The notes below the pieces were generated by a model, which saw only the letters and a program-made list of their open reading frames with translations, was not told the DNA's origin and did not search any database. Below are positions 34,561 through 45,189 of a DNA stretch of 64,000 bases, piece after piece. The translations under genes and the position numbers were made by a program. This stretch comes from Vigna angularis. Taxonomy: Eukaryota; Streptophyta; Magnoliopsida; Fabales; Fabaceae. How positions within the stretch are numbered: the first letter of the stretch is position 1; every line of letters starts with the position of its first letter. The stretch lies in NCBI RefSeq assembly GCF_016808095.1, contig NC_068980.1, positions 11,440,888 through 11,504,887 of the forward strand. The letters are read 5' to 3'.

Positions 34561-35204
34561 TGTCACTTCATAATTTAAATTCAAGAAAATAGTTCTTCAA
34601 AAAATATGAAAGGATTTGAAGACCTGAGGTAATTTGAAGCCTAACATGACCATGTACACGGAGAACCAGAGGAAATATAAGCAGTTCCAAGTCTGTATTG
34701 TCAAGATACACGATTAAAACCACTTTTCCTTTCCATGAATACTTCGATGAGAAGTCAATAAATTAACTGAAATATTTTTTTGCCAGATTGTCAATGTTAA
34801 CAAAATCTAAGAAACGAAGCAATAGATGTGCGCAAACTCTAATTAAGAATGCAATTGAAGACCAAAAAAGGGCAATACTTTTAATGAAAAAAGTGAGCTA
34901 TTTGAAAATGGCTAGGCACGGAGAGTTGGAGGAGGCCGGTGAAAAAAGTAAAACAGGAATGAGCCTTGAAGGTGATCAACTGCTTTAAAAGTTGATGAAT
35001 ATATAAAATGGACCATGCTTCCAGTAAACATTTGAGGGATACAAGGTTTCAGAGTTAAGTTCCAAAACAGCAAAAAATAATAATACTACAAATCCTAAAC
35101 CAGGAGACTCTACAGTTGTGAACACTCGTGACCATGGTAGCTCAGCACTATATTCTCAGGGTATACAGCAAAAACATTTTTTTAAGATGAGTCGGATTAC
35201 CAAC
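34561..35204. other. 3' flank of the RRM gene
   Basis: Contains the likely 3' untranslated region of the minus-strand gene ending at 35205. The 66-codon plus frame 34788-34988 is Lys-rich but unrecognised. Confidence 0.35.
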
Positions 35205-37847
35205 TCAGTCATCAAACTTTATTTTCTTTGGAGCAGGCTGGATGTTACCCATCTGCATGAGCAATTATATATGTAAAATGAGAGCAAATCTCAAGATGCA
35301 CAAAATTCTATATTTGTGAAAACAAACGAACAACCACAGAATGATAAAAGCAAAAGTCTCACGATCTCAGGGCATTCGAAATCAATGCCAGCAGCCTCTA
35401 TCCTTTTCCGTCGTTTTTGGTCATGTTTTAGAATCCTCTCCACCAATTTTTTGTGCTCTTCTAAGGTTCTTTCCTGGAATGACAGCATCAAGAAACAGAA
35501 CTTAATACTCAGAATCAGATGAGAAATATCAACCAGGTATACTTCATTATCCAATGAACTAGATACCTTGTCATGACGCTTCCGTTCAATTTGGACATAA
35601 TCCAATGGCTTGTGACGATAACTGAATCCTCTCCATCTATGATGAAAAATGCCACACATTCATTTGTTACCTTTGGTCATATTCAACAGAATAAACTTAA
35701 TTTCTAACCTTAAATCAAGGCACATAATACGCCATTTTACAGGATTGCAATTCCTTCAGCCATGTGGAGTTATTTGGCTGAAAGGCAGTTCTAGGCATTA
35801 TAACCAACTAAACATGCACATTTTGGGATATGATAATTTTCCAGACTACTAGTTGGCTTTCTGTTCAGAGAAGCTTCCAAGGTCCGAGGGATTTGTTTGG
35901 GGGTGTCGAAACAATTTTGCCTATGAACAAAATGTGACCAAGCTAATGAGCATGTAAAGCAAGAACTAGACAAAAGTTTCCCATGTATGGAACAAAAATG
36001 GTTATAAAATAATTTGAGTCCTCTCACTCACCGATACTTCAATGTATCACCAATACTAAGTATTGAAGTATCCAATCAATGAAACACTAATACTTTTATG
36101 ATGACAACAATTTATTTTATTTTGACAATGTCTAAGGAATCTGATTTTAGTTTGGATCCACACAATAACAATTATATATTTATTATATTTTTAAGAACTT
36201 TTATACATTCTTAACTATGTATCGGTCACGTACCACATCCTCTTATTTTCAAAATAAACATACTGCCGTATCAGATATGAATCATATCCATGCATCATAG
36301 TCTGAGTCTAACCAACCGTGCACACCCAAAATGGTTGAGGAAATTCCTAATTCTGTATTAGTCATTTTTTTCAATACTCTAAATAGATATCTTTCTTTAT
36401 CACACATGCAAAGAAAGGAGTGAAAAGAAAATTGATGGTTAGACACTAAGGTCTACAATTAAGAAAAACATACAATGGCATCCTTAGAAGGAAATAGATC
36501 CGGAAAAATATTAATTAATAACTTACAATCTTGAATGAACATGCTCTGGAGGTACAACATGAACTTGGAGAAGGTGCTCAAAAAGGAGATAATTGTGCAT
36601 AGTATCAGCTACAATTTTCGCTACCTACAAATCAAGGCACTATTAAAACATGGAAACTGAATTCTATTACAAACACAATAGCACCAAAATTTGTCATGTC
36701 ATAACACAATCAATTAATCTGCAGAAACAACAAATACCTCAGGAGATTCAAATTCTATGTACCCAAAATGTCTTGATTTTCCTGTCTGTAAAAGAACAAG
36801 AAACATATATTGTCAGTATCAATCAACTAAAACCAATATCCATCATCCCTAAAACGGTAACAACAAAAAAATATTGCAGCCCCAAAGTATTTAATGAAAC
36901 AAATATATTGATGGTTGAAAACCCGTAGCTTTTTTCAAAATGTAAGGACCAAACAAAAGCAGAATTACTACAATATTGATTGATTACAGAGGCTTCAACT
37001 TCTATGAGAAACTCATAACTATTAACGACACAATTGATATTCTGCATTGGAACATTATCTTAAATTAAGACCACTCATGAACAAATAGAGCATGAGACAA
37101 GAAAAGTAAATTTTCGCCATACAACCATACATTGCATTATGTCAAAATTGACAACTCTTTGGGGTGCATTATCTATCCTGATGATAATCAATAATGTGCG
37201 CAAGCACCATAGTGCACGCCACACACCCATCCACCAGAATAAAAGATTATACAAAAATAATCACTGAATCCACAGGTCAAATTAACTACATTAGTAAATA
37301 AACCAGAATAAACAAAGTATGCCTCAATTATCAAGTTGATACACAATCACACAATATGCAAATAATAAAAAGCACGGACATTAAAGGAGACAAGTTAACA
37401 TGCAAGCCCAACCTTTTTATTTCTCGCGACTCTCAACCTCTTGATGGTTCCAAATTGCCCAAAATAACCTACAAAATGCAACTGTAAACACACTCCACAA
37501 AATCAATAAAAAACCAGAAAGAAAATCTATGAGCACCTTCCATCTCTTTCTCATAGAATCCATGCGGAATCCTGGACACGTGCAATACCGTGGAAGTATT
37601 CTCCAGCGGCTTCTGTTCGGCGATCTGGCGAGCAGGACCACCTTCCAAGGGCTTTACCGATTCAGAAACAAAATTAAGCACCACATTGACACAATAAATT
37701 GAGAAATAAAAGGAAAAGTAAACTGAAAACAGAGAGCGCTCAGAATCGGTATTATCGACATACCAAAAAATCAGCACCCTGGGATGGCTGTTTAGAGGAA
37801 GCCATTTTCATGTTCTTCTTCATAGCTTTCTTTGCCTTTGTTCCCAT
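35205..37847 (-). CDS. NIFK/Nop15-like nucleolar RRM protein, eight exons, 209 aa
   Basis: Probable ribosome-biogenesis factor of the large-subunit pathway, acting in the nucleolus by analogy with human NIFK and yeast Nop15. Exons on the minus strand: 37764-37847, 37537-37651, 37413-37468, 36738-36785, 36527-36624, 35567-35636, 35363-35473 and 35205-35252. All introns are GT-AG and the 630-base frame is open. The N-terminus is lysine-rich ([15 protein letters not shown]). One RRM spans about residues 48-125, with RNP2-like TVLHVSRIP (49-57) and RNP1 [10 protein letters not shown] (88-97). After it comes [16 protein letters not shown], typical of this family, then a basic coiled-coil-like region ([20 protein letters not shown]) and the end [10 protein letters not shown] telo box lies upstream. 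Arabidopsis At5g04600 is the homologue I recall. No break is visible. Confidence 0.92.
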
Positions 37848-37930
37848 TTCGCTGTCTGTTATGCTAAACCACTCTGCAAAGAATCGCCTTCGTGAGATGT
37901 CGTAAATAAGGGTGGTGAGGAATTGTGTCA

Positions 37931-37939
37931 AAACCCTAA
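37931..37939 (-). promoter_or_regulatory. Telo box (AAACCCTAA) of the RRM gene
   Basis: AAACCCTAA on the plus strand, 84 bases upstream of the minus-strand ATG. Telo boxes are established promoter elements of plant ribosomal-protein and ribosome-biogenesis genes, which fits a nucleolar RRM protein. Confidence 0.65.
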
Positions 37940-37949
37940 CCCCTTTGAT

Positions 37950-38105
37950 TGCATTTTGGATTATATATTCTGAAATACAATATTTTAAATTGTGCATTCC
38001 AAAATGTAAAATAAAAAATACATTCTGAATTACATAATTCAAAGTACAAATTTTGTATTTCTGAAGGTATATTCCAAAGTATAAATTATAGAAAGTTTAG
38101 GGGAA
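37950..38105. repeat. ATTCTGAAATACA / ATTCCAAAATA repeat words
   Basis: Short degenerate repeats of ATTCTGAA, ATTCCAAA and AAATACA. Their style matches the longer array at 43020-43570. Confidence 0.45.
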
Positions 38106-39285
38106 GGATGAAAGAGATTAGAGAAAGGCAATTAAAAAGTTAGAAAAATAATACAAACAAAGAAAAAACAAAGAAAAAAAGAAAGAAATGAGAAGTTGAA
38201 AATGATATTTTTTATATGCCTCCAACTTTATTGTGCAATTCTTTTAATAATAGAACACAAAATAAAGTTTATTTAGCTATTCAATTTTTGCATTAGATGG
38301 AATTGGTTATGAAACTTATTATTAGTCCCTTAATGTTAATATTGTTTAATGTTTTTTATAGATTGTTATTTGATTTCAGAGAAAGATATAAAAGCATATG
38401 AATAATAAGATATTTGATTTTCATAAGATTTCGATTTCAATAAAGATAGTTTTTCTTCATCTTTTTATTACTTTGAGTTTATATAATACTTTTATTTATC
38501 ATGAACAAATTCTCTCCAACCTAAGAGAATGATGAGTGCATGAAGGGATTCACAATATATTTAATCTTCTTAGAATTTAATTTCTTTTCTTTATATTCTT
38601 TTATTTAAGATTTTGTAATTCTAGTATAAGAAGGATTCAGGAGATTTCTTTCTATTGGAAGAGTGAGTTACATTTTCTTAAATCTTATCGTATGATTCTT
38701 CATCAGTTGAAATTCTTCCAAGTGGTATGACATCTTTCAAGATTTTATTTTGTCCCATCTTTTGTTTTCTATTTTCATCATTTTGTTTGGTGGAAATATT
38801 CTAGAATCATCCTATATTATATTAAATCCGAGGTTAGGTTCTCATAAGATTTTAACTAAAAGGCTATCAACTTGCTAATCACAAATAAAATGTATTTTAT
38901 TGAGAATTAACTAACAATTCTACATGAAATATTGCAGGTCTTACTTTCCTGTTTTCAAAGTACTAGATCATAGAATATTTCACAAAGGATTTAGAATAAC
39001 ATAAAACAAGAAATGTATGACAAAAGGAAGAACTTCAATCAAACTATAAATGATATAAAATGATATCTCAAGCTAGTTAAATTAATCACAGTTATATATA
39101 TCTATACACACCCACATACGTTTTTCCTTGTGTAATGAATGTTATCTAGTATCTACAGAGTGTTTTTACATATTGTACAACACAGCAGTACAGTAAACGC
39201 CTTTTATAACTATTAAAAAAAGGCTGCTTGTTTTTATCCATCATATATACAGCCAACATAGAGAGTTTCCACTTTATATGCCGAG
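38106..39285. other. AT-rich intergenic DNA
   Basis: No gene or identifiable repeat. Confidence 0.4.
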
Positions 39286-39500
39286 TATGGACCGGTCAAG
39301 AAAGATCAATTTTCTATGTGAGGAGCAAGGGACCCAGTATATAAAATATGTCATGCCTGTCATTGGAGGTGTCAATTTCTATGACTGGTTCATGTCCAAC
39401 CAGCATGAAAAGTGGACCTTTTACGATAAGTGTAAACCTAACCGGCATAGAAGGTGACACTTTCTTTGACTGCTATAATGCAAATAACTGCCATAGAAAG
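39286..39500. repeat. Remnant resembling CACTA subterminal repeats
   Basis: Repeated words of the type ACCGGCATAGAA, CATAGAAGGTGACA and GGTCATG in both orientations recall the subterminal repeats of the 44.6-kb CACTA (ACCGGTRTAAAA, GGTATAAAA). No termini found. Confidence 0.35.
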
Positions 39501-39957
39501 AAATTGGTGTTTTTTCTTTTGTTTTCAGGATTATTCGTTTCCCTACTCACATAACATACAAAACCTGCATAATGAAAATTCCCAAACACAAATTTATATA
39601 TGAACCCATTTATTAACAATGAATAGCAACCAATATTCCATAGATTAATCATGTTTTAATAAATTAACAAAAATATTAATATTTTAAAATGGGAAATAAA
39701 TCCTTACTAAAACTTTCATTTTTCGTATAATATATATTATGCATTCTTAATATTAAAACAAATTTTAACTAACAAACTTGACAACTTATATTGATTATGT
39801 AAGCAACAATTGAAAATTCATCTACTTAAAATTGAACTTTATCCCTTTTTACTAAATTTTGTGGCTTAGTGATGGCATGCAATGATTGAAAGACTTTTAA
39901 ACTATGAAGGTTTTCAATTCATATTATGCTATTATCTTGTTTTATAATGTGCATATC

Positions 39958-40115
39958 TAAGCGGCAGTGCCATTGAACTGGCTGTGGAATTTGCAGGTAT
40001 GATTTGCTATCTAGAAACTTTATCTAAAAGATCGACGTCTGTGCATTTTATGCAGGGATTGCAATGCATTTGAAGGGGACTCCTCGTTTTATCTCAATTC
40101 CGTTTTTCAAATGTT
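39958..40115 (+). other. Possible spliced exon pair, unidentified
   Basis: An open frame reading SGSAIELAVEFA ends at TTTGCAG with GTATGA at 39997. A matching acceptor TTTTATGCAG ends at 40055, and the join continues in frame as GIAMHLKGTPRFISIPFF before a stop. The peptide has coding-like composition, but I do not recognise it and no start or further exon is clear. It may be a gene relic. Confidence 0.25.
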
Positions 40116-40791
40116 AGTTTAGCTACGACTAGCAGCCACCCAAATAAATATGTTGATATGATTATCAAACTCTTGCCTTTTTTCTTTTTGCATTGGACCT
40201 TAAAGATCACTACTAAGGATATCTTGAAGCTTGTATGCTTTGCCTTTTTAGATTGACTAGGATCTGAATAAAAATCAGACTGCTTGTTTTGGATATATTT
40301 TAACTTAATACAGAATTGGAGGAAGCCAAAATTTATTCCATTGTTACAAGTGTGATAAGTAATTTTTTTAATTCTTTTTCCTAAATGCATCTTTATATGC
40401 GTTTTAAATAAGTAGAGTAGCGATTCATTTATTTTACAATATACTACATATTGATCATTACATTTGAAATTATCTGTACAGGTTGTTGCTACTGAACTCA
40501 GCTTCTCAACTTCTTATTTTCCTTCTTTTTCTAAAAATCCATCTTGTTGTTACTTAAATTTGATTTTATGGATCATGTATGTCTGCCCTCTTATTATAAC
40601 TATTTAATAGAGTTAGGGTTTGTTGTAAGTCTTTTTTTTTAGTTGTTGAGCCTGTGGGTTAAACAGAGCTCGTTGTAAGAAAGAGTTATAAACATAACCC
40701 CTTTATTCTTCTGCACAATAATAAGATTTTTTTCATTCAAATCATAAACTCGTTACATCCAAATCATTAACTCTTGAGAGAGAGGACAAAC
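40116..40791. other. Unassigned sequence downstream of the 40.8-kb first exon
   Basis: If a minus-strand gene starts at about 40960, its intron and later exons should be here. The minus frame at 40094-40390 is Lys/Ser-rich but not recognisable. No coding exon can be supported. Confidence 0.3.
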
Positions 40792-40960
40792 CTGAGTTCT
40801 GGGGTGGTTACCACCGTGACGTGAAGGTGAAGAGCGGCGTGAGTGATGGTGGTGCGATTGGAGAGGGGTGAGTCCGGCGCGAAGAAGAAAGGAGGGAAAA
40901 GGGCGAGTAAAGGGAGAAGGAAGAAAAACCCTAACACTTTACTCTCTGATATGTCAAAAG
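40792..40960 (-). other. Probable 5' untranslated first exon of an unidentified gene
   Basis: The minus strand runs from a telo box through pyrimidine-rich leader-like sequence (CTTCCTTCTCCC, CCTCCTTTCTTCTTC) without any ATG, to CCAGAACTCAG followed by the donor GTTTGT at 40786-40791. GC content is well above the surroundings. A leader exon followed by an intron is common for plant translation-related genes. The coding part was not found. Confidence 0.5.
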
Positions 40961-41228
40961 TTTGGGAACGAAATTATTTCATCGTCAAAAGAAGAGGGGA
41001 AACGTAATAGTGGTATTTCTCAAGATTTACACAGTACTTTCTTAAGACTTAGCCCATTAGTATAAGAGGGTTACTCCCGCAACCATGCCACTTTGCTATC
41101 TGTACCACCGTATTTTTTTTAAATTCTAAAACTATTATTTATATTTTAAAATATCTTATATTCCATCTTTGTTTTTTAACGAATGTTAACATTAGTTGAA
41201 CAAAAAATTCTTCAACAGTGTTATATCG

Positions 41229-41700
41229 TTGAGTTTTTTTTTTTTTTTTAATTTTTTAATTTATTATATTTTAAATTAATATATAAATATTATTTAATTT
41301 TTTAAAAATTATTACTTAATTATTTATAAATTAATTTTATTTTATTTAATAAAATAATTATTTATAAATTAATTTTATTTTATTTAATAAAATAATTATT
41401 AATTTAATTTATATATTATTATTTAAATAATAATTAAAAAATTTGTTATAAATATATTAAAACAGATTTACTACCTGGGCCACGTCCGTTGAATTAGTTT
41501 TGTTTTTTCTTAGGTTTTAGTTTTTTAATTTTTTATATTTTAAATTAATATATAAATATTATTTAATTTTTTTAAAATTATTATTTAATTATTTATAAAT
41601 TAATTTTATTTTATTTAATAAAATAATTATTATTAATTTTAATTTATGTATTATTATTTAAATAATAATTAAAAAATTTGTTAAAAATCTATTAAACGAA
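41229..41700. repeat. Two direct copies of a roughly 200-bp AT-rich unit
   Basis: 41240-41460 and 41520-41695 share long identical stretches (TTTTAAATTAATATATAAAT, TTATAAATTAATTTTATTTT, AATAATAATTAAAAAATTTG), offset by about 275-290 bases. The first copy has an additional internal duplication of the TTAATTTTATTTTATTTAAT part. Confidence 0.85.
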
Positions 41701-41784
41701 TGTGGCACATCTGTTAACGGATGTGGTCACATCCGTTGAAATTTTTTTTTTTTAAATAAAAATAATAAACTAAAATATAAAATA

Positions 41785-41865
41785 TGTAAACGGATGTCAA
41801 CATCCGTTCACGAATGTCAACATCCGTTGAAGGTAAAATGGATGTTGACATCCATTTTATTGAAG
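41785..41865. repeat. GGATGTCAACATCC palindromic words
   Basis: Four near-copies of GGATGTYRACATCC, each nearly self-complementary, near the right end of the 859-bp element. Confidence 0.7.
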
Positions 41866-42019
41866 GGCAAATTAAGTATGAGAAGGTGCAAAGAGCGGTT
41901 GGTGGTAGTGAGGGAGCAACTCTCTAGTATAAGTGCATGACTGAATTGGCCCAACAACTCCCGGTATTGGGTCTTTCTTCCTGCACCCATACAATGGTTA
42001 TTCTCAAACTATACTCTTT

Positions 42020-43010
42020 TTAAATTATAGGTTTTAGTATAGATTCGGTCTCATATTTCTTTAATTGGTTCTTTTTTTTCCCTTTTTATTTATTTTTTTA
42101 GTTTAGCCTTTTTATTTATTAAAAAAATTCAATTTTGTCAATTTTGTTAAACATTAATGTCGTACTAATACATGTTGTGCCAATAGTAAAATTTTCAATT
42201 TTTTTTAATTTAAAAAAAACAAAAAATTGTTATATTAGGCCATAATCATGTCACATGTATATGTTAGGTATGTGTCACTATTACTATAACGTGGTATTTT
42301 TTATTTTCAATTTCTCAAATTTATAATTTTAATTCAATTTAGTTTTTTTTTAAATGGAGCAATTTAGTTTTTTTATATGATTACAATTTATATATACATG
42401 TTAAAATATATTTTTAATATTTTTGTAATTTTATAAAAATATTAAAAATATAAATGTAAAATGACACTTATAATTTTTAAATGTTTAATGTGACAATTAT
42501 TTTAACGTGATAAGTGTGATCTCACATTTACATTTTTAATATTTTAAAAGAATTATAAGTTTAAATAAGGATTTTTTTTAGGTAAAAATATAAAAAAATA
42601 AACATTTAAATGGAATGATCTTATGTATAAATTATAAAAAAATATATTTTAACATATATAAGTTGTAATTAAAATCAATTATTAATTTGGTCTCAAATTA
42701 TAAAAGAGGACGAATTACTTCATTTAAAAAAAATTAAATAAATTATAAATATGGACTAAAGTGAAAATAAGCACGTGGCAATAACACGACATATTATCAT
42801 TGTTATGTGGTACGGCCATGATTTAATACATGACAACTTTTGTTTTAAAGAAAATAGAAAAAAGTCAAAAATAAAAATTAATGTTAATCTAACCGAAAGA
42901 TCAAATTAAATTGTTTTAAAAATAGAATGACTAAATTGAACCCAAAATAAATAACGGAACAAAACTAAATCAACCAAACAAATGCGAGGACTAAAAAATT
43001 ATAATAAAAA
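42020..43010. mobile_element. Foldback-like element, about 1 kb, two long inverted arms
   Basis: The left half reads as a diverged reverse complement of the right half along nearly its whole length, with the centre near 42510. Matched pairs include the ends (TTTCTTTAATTGGTTC against GAACAAAACTAAATCAACCA), the GTCACATG/CATGAC part, and the core ATGTTAAAATATATTTTTAA against AAAAATATATTTTAACATAT. No coding region. It could be a foldback or a MULE/MITE derivative; target duplication not determined. Confidence 0.7.
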
Positions 43011-43019
43011 TTCTTACAC

Positions 43020-43570
43020 TTTCTTATTTCTTATAATTTCCGGATTGAGTGTTTCTAAAGGTATTTCTGAATATGATAGATATCTTTTTAAATACTCAGT
43101 ATAAAAAATATATTCCAGATTAAGTATTCTGAAAGATATTTTCAAATCTGAAAATATATTTTGGAACAGCCAATTCATAATTAAAAACTATTTTCTTGAA
43201 AATCATTTTCATTTCGAGAAATACATTCCAAAATACTTATTTATGAAATTATTTTGTATTTTGGATTGAATGTTCTGAAGAATATTTCTAAATCCGGAAA
43301 TACATTCTCCAACCGTGATTCCAAAGTAAAAAAAAGGTATAGATGTTCTGAAAAATATTTTCAAATCCTAAAATAACTTCCAAAACAACTATTTTGAAAT
43401 TTGGTTTTGCATTTCGAAGTTTGAAATGTATTTCTGAATCCAAAAATGACTTTTGGAACGGTCATTCAGAAATAAAAAAACAATAAACTGTAATGAAAGT
43501 TATAAAAGTCATCTGAATCTGGAAATACCTTTCGTATTAGGTGTTCAAGAAGGTATTTCTCACCAATTTT
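43020..43570. repeat. Degenerate tandem array, unit about 80-90 bp
   Basis: Repeating order of TTCTGAAR-ATATTT, TCAAATCCGAAAATACATTC and TGGAAC-CATTC, six or so diverged copies. Purely non-coding; the short frames in it are accidental. Confidence 0.8.
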
Positions 43571-44557
43571 TTTTTTATAAATACATGACTTTGGGCTTTC
43601 TCCTTCTTATTCCTGTTTTGTTCTTCTATAGCCTTTTTTTCTAAAATTAAAAGTGTAAGTTATAAATTCAGTAAATAGAAGGATTGTTTATATTTGTTCT
43701 GAATAATAAATCTGTAAAAAGTAAAAGAATACGAAAGGTGCATGGATGCATGTTCGGCGATAGAACAAAGAGAAAGAGAATAGTAATATAAAAAGGAAAA
43801 TGATAATTGTTAGATATAATGTTGAAGGAGAGCTTCTTGAATGGTGAGGAGCTGATGGGGTGTATAGGGTTTAGGATTTGGAAGAAAAACAAAGAGGTGT
43901 AGGAAGAAACATCCATAGAACTTTGTCTGAAAACAAAATAGGGAAAGCCCATTACAAAGAAAAATGCATCAACTAATCTATTTCCCAAAACCATCAAATA
44001 ACAGTATGCAGAAAGTATTTATTATCAACTTGTTTTCTCTAATGCGAGAAAAAGATGGCAAGATATATGATGAGTGGAAGGATGGAAGAAAGAAGAACAG
44101 AGAAATATGTTTGAACAATTTCTCATCTACTCTACTGATTTTACTTTTTTCCTGGATAAAATAATTACGTAAATTTGAACAATTTAAGAAGATATTTTTA
44201 TTTTTTTTATTTAGTATTAAAGAAAATTAAAATCATTAAATTGTATATTTACTTTAAAAAGAAAATTACTTAAATTTTAAAAAATCTTTAAAATATTATA
44301 ATTTTTAGATCTAGTCTAAAAATAGTGAGACTCAATTATTTTAATATTAAATAATTTTATTATAAATAGTTTTGTTGTAAACGAGTTTCATTATTTTAAA
44401 ACCTATTATATCTCTAGAAACCATTTCTATAGAGTTTTTTACCTTCTCTCTAAGTGTTCTGACTCCTGAATCATGTCTTTGATGATCAGGAGGTGCTTAA
44501 TCAACCACGACGGTGAGGTCTACATTCCTATCCGATCAGTTTCAAGAATAGAGCAAA
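43571..44557. other. Intergenic sequence left of the 44.6-kb CACTA
   Basis: The 109-codon minus frame 43668-43997 (Phe/Ser/Ile-rich) and the plus frame 43964-44164 are not recognisable. 44400-44550 is slightly GC-richer. No supported gene. Confidence 0.35.
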
Positions 44558-45065
44558 CACTAATAAAAAATATATTTTTTATATCGATTTTTTATACCTA
44601 TTAAAATCCACCAGGCATAGAACGTGATATGGTGGCAATTTTGTAAATATGATAAACTTTTTTAAACCGGTTATATTAAAAATAGGTATAAATATAGTGA
44701 GATTATAAAATACAAATATTTTACTCTCGTTGCCATCCGAACAGGTGTAAAATCGGTATAAATATATAAATTAGTGTTTATTTCATTTTCAATTTTCTTG
44801 TGTTCTTGGTTATTACTGTTGTGCCCCTTATTCTTCTAGTGGTAGCCAGTTACAGGAGCTTTTCTCGTGAGAGGTAAAATCATTAGTGATGGCAATGCCT
44901 CTTTTAGATTTCATGATTTTCATGATAATAACAATATGCTAAAGTTTATTATCTTTCACAGTTCTTGGATGCTAAACTTGTTAGATGAATGAACAGTTTA
45001 ACTTGTGAATGTGCATCTCCTGCTGCTTTCATAACATGCAATCAATCTTCCATTTTGTTTTTCTC

Positions 45066-45189
45066 AGTTAAGTCCTTGACTAGGGAGAAGAGGGACATCG
45101 ATCAGATGCTGAAATAGCTTCTTTGAGAGCGGCGTTTACTCAGGAAGTTGTTGTTTGGCACAAGCTTGACCATCCTAATGTAACCAAGG
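45066..45189 (+). pseudogene. Captured exon of a Raf-like Ser/Thr protein kinase
   Basis: The exon follows an acceptor-like TTTTTCTCAG (ending 45067) and ends ...GTAACCAAG before the donor GTAATATTT at 45190. It starts with GTTAAG, the Val-Lys of the VAIK motif, then shows a one-base loss and a Trp-to-stop change (LD, stop, GEEGHRSDAEIA). The remainder is clean: SLRAAFTQEVVVWHKLDHPN then VTK. This is the ATP-lysine to helix-C part (with the helix-C Glu in QEV) of plant Raf-like MAPKKK/ATN1-type kinases, as I remember them. Neighbouring kinase exons were not recognised, so it is one transduplicated exon, not a gene. Confidence 0.85.

Larger units (their letters stand above)
41066..41924. mobile_element. 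859-bp non-autonomous DNA transposon, 8-bp duplication TAGTATAA
   Basis: The left end GAGGGTTACTCCC-GCAACC pairs with the right end, whose reverse complement is GAGAGTTGCTCCCTCAC...CCAACC. TAGTATAA flanks both sides (41058-41065 and 41925-41932). An 8-bp duplication suggests a hAT-type element, although the ends do not look like a hAT I know. The interior is AT-rich with a large tandem duplication and no gene. Confidence 0.75.
40926..41953 (-). promoter_or_regulatory. Telo box plus two site II boxes, split by an inserted element
   Basis: AAACCCTAA at 40926-40934, AGCCCA (site II, TGGGCT on the minus strand) at 41051-41056 and GGCCCA (TGGGCC on the minus strand) at 41948-41953. With the 859-bp element at 41066-41924 and one duplication copy removed, the two site II boxes lie 24 bases apart, in the arrangement known for ribosomal and cell-growth genes. 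The motifs are seen; promoter function is inferred. Confidence 0.5.

Noticed and set aside
34788..34988. 66-codon Lys-rich plus frame
   Set aside because: Downstream of and antisense to the RRM gene, with no recognisable domain. It could be a relic but is not supported.
39348..39554. 68-codon frame MSCLSLEVSISM...
   Set aside because: Lies in repeat words typical of CACTA subterminal regions; no conservation expected.
43668..43997. 109-codon minus-strand frame
   Set aside because: Phe/Ile/Ser-rich translation of A-rich DNA without motif or plausible gene structure.
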